From positions 1 through 15,657 of the forward strand of contig DATDPT010000051.1 in the NCBI GenBank assembly GCA_035292605.1: DNA of 15,657 bases. The letters run 5' to 3'. Made by a program: the position numbers and the translations under genes. The stretch's first letter is position 1, and every line of letters begins with the position of its first letter. Below are positions 13,466 through 15,657 of this stretch, piece by piece. The stretch is from JALYNX01 sp035292605. GTDB taxonomy: Bacteria > Actinomycetota > Acidimicrobiia > Spongiisociales > ZC4RG35. Under the pieces are notes generated by a model. That model was not told the DNA's origin. It worked only from the letters and a program-made list of their open reading frames with translations, and made no database searches.

Positions 13466-14551
13466 ATGCCCACCTTCCGGAAGGACCTGGCGGGGATCGG
13501 CGCCTACGTCCCAGGCCGTCCGATGGACGATCTCGCCGGCAAGATGGGGATCGCTCCCGACCAATTCGTGATGCTGGCCTCCAACGAGAGCCCGGACGGC
13601 CCGTTTCCAGGTGTGATCGAGGCCGCGACCGGGGCCTTGGCCAGATCTCATCGCTATCCCGACAATGATGCCACTGTCATCTCCGCCGCCGTCTCCGAAT
13701 GGCTCGGGGTGCGAGCCGATCATGTGTGGCTCGGGGCGGGCAGTGTCGCCTTGTTGGCGAACACCGCCCTCGCCGTGGGCGGGCCGGGGACCAGCGCAAT
13801 CCTCGCCTGGCCCTCGTTTGTCATGTATCGCACAGTCTCCCGCTGGGCGATGACAGAGACAGTGGAGGTCTCCCTGACTCCCGATCTCCTCCATGACGTC
13901 GAAGCCATGAGTGCTGCCATCCGTGATGACACGGTGGTGGTCTATCTGTGCAACCCGAACAATCCCACGGGGACCATCCTCACCAGTGATGCCATCGAAT
14001 GGCTCGCAGCAACGGTGCCGGACCGCGTTCTAGTGGTGGTTGACGAGGCGTATCACGACTTTGTCACCGATCTCTCCTATCGGACCGCCCTTCCACTGGC
14101 CATCGAGCGCCCCAACGTCATCGTGCTCAGGACCTTTTCGAAGATATTCGGGCTCGCCGCCCATCGCATCGGTTACGCGGTCGGCCAACCCGGGACCATC
14201 GCCGAGCTGCGCAAGACTCAGATTCCTTTCAGCATCAGTGAGGTGGCCCAAGCAGCGGCAACCGCTTCACTTCGGGATGCGGCGGAGCATGGGCGCCGCG
14301 TCGAAGCAAATGCCGTCGGTCGTCATCACCTGTTGGGGGTCCTCGAGGAGCGTGGACTGCCCCACAGCGAGAGCCATGCCAACTTCGTCTATCTGCGGAT
14401 CGGCGACGATTCGATGGCGGTGAGCGATGAATTCATGCGACGTGGGGTCCTCATCCGGCCTTTGTCCCGCGGCTGGCTCCGGGTCACGGTTGGCAACGAT
14501 TCGGAGAACAAGAGATTCGTGACGACCCTCGACGAGGTGCTGGCTCGCTGA
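13466..14551 (+). CDS. hisC: Histidinol-phosphate-type aminotransferase (HisC family)
   Basis: A 361-residue fold-type I pyridoxal-phosphate aminotransferase. Family marks appear in order: AYVPGRP, MLASNESPDGP, NPNNPTG (163-169), VDEAYHDF (with the cofactor-ring Asp), TFSKIFGLAAHRIGYAVG with the Schiff-base Lys226, and RGWLRVTVG with the carboxylate-binding Arg339 near the C-terminus. It would convert imidazole-acetol phosphate plus glutamate to histidinol phosphate. Actinobacterial HisC paralogs (Pat/HisC2) use aromatic amino acids instead, and no other his gene is present here, so the paralog is a real alternative. The cytosolic enzyme would be a dimer. The gene is divergent from E1 across 138 bases and starts leaderless at ATG 13466. 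Confidence 0.9.
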   Translation: MPTFRKDLAGIGAYVPGRPMDDLAGKMGIAPDQFVMLASNESPDGPFPGVIEAATGALARSHRYPDNDATVISAAVSEWLGVRADHVWLGAGSVALLANTALAVGGPGTSAILAWPSFVMYRTVSRWAMTETVEVSLTPDLLHDVEAMSAAIRDDTVVVYLCNPNNPTGTILTSDAIEWLAATVPDRVLVVVDEAYHDFVTDLSYRTALPLAIERPNVIVLRTFSKIFGLAAHRIGYAVGQPGTIAELRKTQIPFSISEVAQAAATASLRDAAEHGRRVEANAVGRHHLLGVLEERGLPHSESHANFVYLRIGDDSMAVSDEFMRRGVLIRPLSRGWLRVTVGNDSENKRFVTTLDEVLAR

Positions 14552-14567
14552 GCCGGAAGGAACCGGC
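14552..14567 (+). terminator. Short inverted repeat after the hisC-like gene
   Basis: GCCGG (14552-14556) and CCGGC (14563-14567) form a five-pair stem with a six-base loop right after the stop codon. TTTGTT follows only after about 13 more bases, so termination here is doubtful. Confidence 0.25.
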
Positions 14568-14624
14568 GCGAAGCGTGCGTTTGTTGACCAGAATCGACGG
14601 GTAGGGACCTTTCTCCTTTCACAA

Positions 14625-15611
14625 ATGGACGCACACCGAATCGCCGCCGAGGCATCCCGCCTTCTTCCCCTGGCCCGCCAGGTCCTCGAGCGGTACCCGT
14701 TCGAGGTGAGGGAGCTGGAGCATCTGGTGACTCATTCGAACGTGATGTATCGAGTGGTCACGAGTGACGGGAGGCAACTGGTGTTGAGGGTCGGTGATCC
14801 GTTCGGCAACTCCCGAGCCAACATCGAGTACGAGGTGGACTGGCTTTCGGCTTTGAATCGGGAAACCGACCTCGACGTGGTGAACCCGATACCGACCGGC
14901 TATGGAGCATTGATCGTCGATGCCCGAGAGCCCGAGAGCGATCTGACCCGACCCTGCGTGCTCTTCTCCTGGGTCCCGGGAGTGCCTCTCGCCGAAGGCT
15001 CGGGGGCTTTCGGGTACCGCCTGCTCGGAGCCATGTGCGCCGCACTTCAGGAACACGGGAAGACCTGGAAACCAACCAACCCAGAAGGCCTGCGGAGGTG
15101 GGACCGCATCTTTTACTACGACAGGGGTCTGGACCCGATCATCATCTACGACTCCCGCTTCGACCATCTCTTCAGCCCCGGGAGGCGGACGATCATCGAC
15201 AAGGCGGGCCAGGCTGCCACCAACGTGATCAACGCCTCATTGGAGGCGGGCACGCCTCAGGTCGTGCATGGCGACTTGCACGAATGGAACGTGCATACCG
15301 TGCGGACCAGGCTCTATGCGTTCGACTTCGAGGACGTGATGATCGCTCTCCCCGCCCAGGACATCTCGGTATGCCTCTATTCGTCCCGCACCAACGATCG
15401 AGCTGCCGACATCCAGGCCGCCTTTCGCAAGGGATTCGAGGAGATCGCTCCCTGGCCCATCGAGGACCAAGAGCAGTTGGACGGCTTTCACGCCGCCAGG
15501 CAGATCATGTTGATGAACTATGCGGCGCGGACTCTTCCGATGGGCGAAACCGAGCAGTACCTGTCCCAGGTGATGCCCTGGTTGGCCAGATACGCAGCCA
15601 GATACGGCTGA
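14625..15611 (+). CDS. APH-fold phosphotransferase (SrkA/homoserine kinase II-like)
   Basis: A 328-residue protein of the aminoglycoside-phosphotransferase/choline kinase fold. QLVLRVGDP holds the position of the ATP-contacting strand, with Arg in place of the usual Lys. VVHGDLHEWNV (His215, Asp217, Asn222) is the catalytic loop, and YAFDFEDVMI (Asp234) is the metal-binding DxD-like motif. The lobe between shows LFSWVPGVPL. Such proteins phosphorylate small molecules or proteins (SrkA/YihE); drug resistance should not be assumed. No ribosome site precedes ATG 14625; the leader is pyrimidine-rich and no clear TAnnnT box fits. The next gene starts four bases after its stop, so the two probably form an operon. 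Confidence 0.87.
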   Translation: MDAHRIAAEASRLLPLARQVLERYPFEVRELEHLVTHSNVMYRVVTSDGRQLVLRVGDPFGNSRANIEYEVDWLSALNRETDLDVVNPIPTGYGALIVDAREPESDLTRPCVLFSWVPGVPLAEGSGAFGYRLLGAMCAALQEHGKTWKPTNPEGLRRWDRIFYYDRGLDPIIIYDSRFDHLFSPGRRTIIDKAGQAATNVINASLEAGTPQVVHGDLHEWNVHTVRTRLYAFDFEDVMIALPAQDISVCLYSSRTNDRAADIQAAFRKGFEEIAPWPIEDQEQLDGFHAARQIMLMNYAARTLPMGETEQYLSQVMPWLARYAARYG

Positions 15612-15615
15612 GCTA

Positions 15616-15657
15616 ATGCGTTTTGCCGACCGTCGGGAGGCAGGTGTCCTGCTCGGT
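15616..15657 (+). CDS. Start of a probable phosphoribosyltransferase (cut by window)
   Basis: Four bases after the kinase stop, ATG 15616 opens a frame reading MRFADRREAGVLLG to the window edge. The pattern F-x-DRREAG-x-LL is how many stand-alone phosphoribosyltransferase-domain proteins of actinobacteria begin. Only 14 codons are visible, so the call rests on this pattern and the operon-like spacing. Confidence 0.5.
   Translation, partial: MRFADRREAGVLLG

Noticed and set aside
1..15657. CRISPR arrays, tRNA/rRNA genes, insertion sequences, toxin-antitoxin or defence genes
   Set aside because: No regular repeats, T-loop-like GGTTCGAAT motifs, transposase motifs or terminal repeats were seen on either strand by reading.

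Overview
The window looks like chromosomal housekeeping DNA from a high-GC Gram-positive bacterium (Actinomycetota). I lean weakly towards Acidimicrobiia or a related deep-branching class. The reasons are GC-rich coding sequence, frequent GTG/TTG starts, a Nudix plus histidine-phosphatase fusion of the mycobacterial MutT1 type, a remnant of a SigJ-like sigma factor, and many TAnnnT boxes 6-7 bases before start codons (leaderless transcription, common in this phylum). I see no IS element, phage gene, CRISPR array, tRNA or rRNA. No stretch over 300 bases lacks a gene.

Layout. 3-371: 3' end of a metallo-beta-lactamase-fold hydrolase, tail-to-tail with a YyaL/DUF255 thioredoxin-domain protein (363-2336, minus). 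A divergent pair follows: YyaL and a redoxin-like protein (2414-3067, plus). The redoxin-like gene runs tail-to-tail into a LysE/RhtB exporter (3064-3699, minus), which is divergent from a SixA-like phosphohistidine phosphatase (3758-4294, plus). Next come a sigma-70 factor with regions 1.2-4 (4526-5512), a hairpin, and two overlapping ABC exporter half-genes (5680-7476, 7473-9236) whose motifs predict a heterodimer with one degenerate ATP site. At 9203-9453 lie two truncated 3' ends on opposite strands (glyoxalase/VOC and SigJ-like SnoaL domain), which looks like a deletion scar.

The minus-strand block 9474-13327 reads E1 dehydrogenase -> LOG-family protein -> small zinc-ribbon-like protein -> Nudix/histidine phosphatase. 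The E1 gene is a fused alpha-beta thiamine-diphosphate 2-oxoacid dehydrogenase. Its first 18 residues are a near-perfect copy of the ParA-interacting N-terminal peptide of chromosomal ParB. A strong Shine-Dalgarno 8 bases before the TTG start says this peptide is really translated. This is the most unusual feature in the window and suggests either ParA-type positioning of a metabolic complex or capture of a parB 5' end. Divergent from it are a HisC-type aminotransferase (13466-14551) and an APH-fold kinase (14625-15611), followed after 4 bases by the start of a probable phosphoribosyltransferase.

The genes do not form a single pathway. Local partnerships that can be supported are the ABC pair, the translationally coupled E1-LOG pair, the zinc-ribbon/Nudix pair, and the kinase/phosphoribosyltransferase pair. 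All functional statements come from reading motifs; no database search was run.
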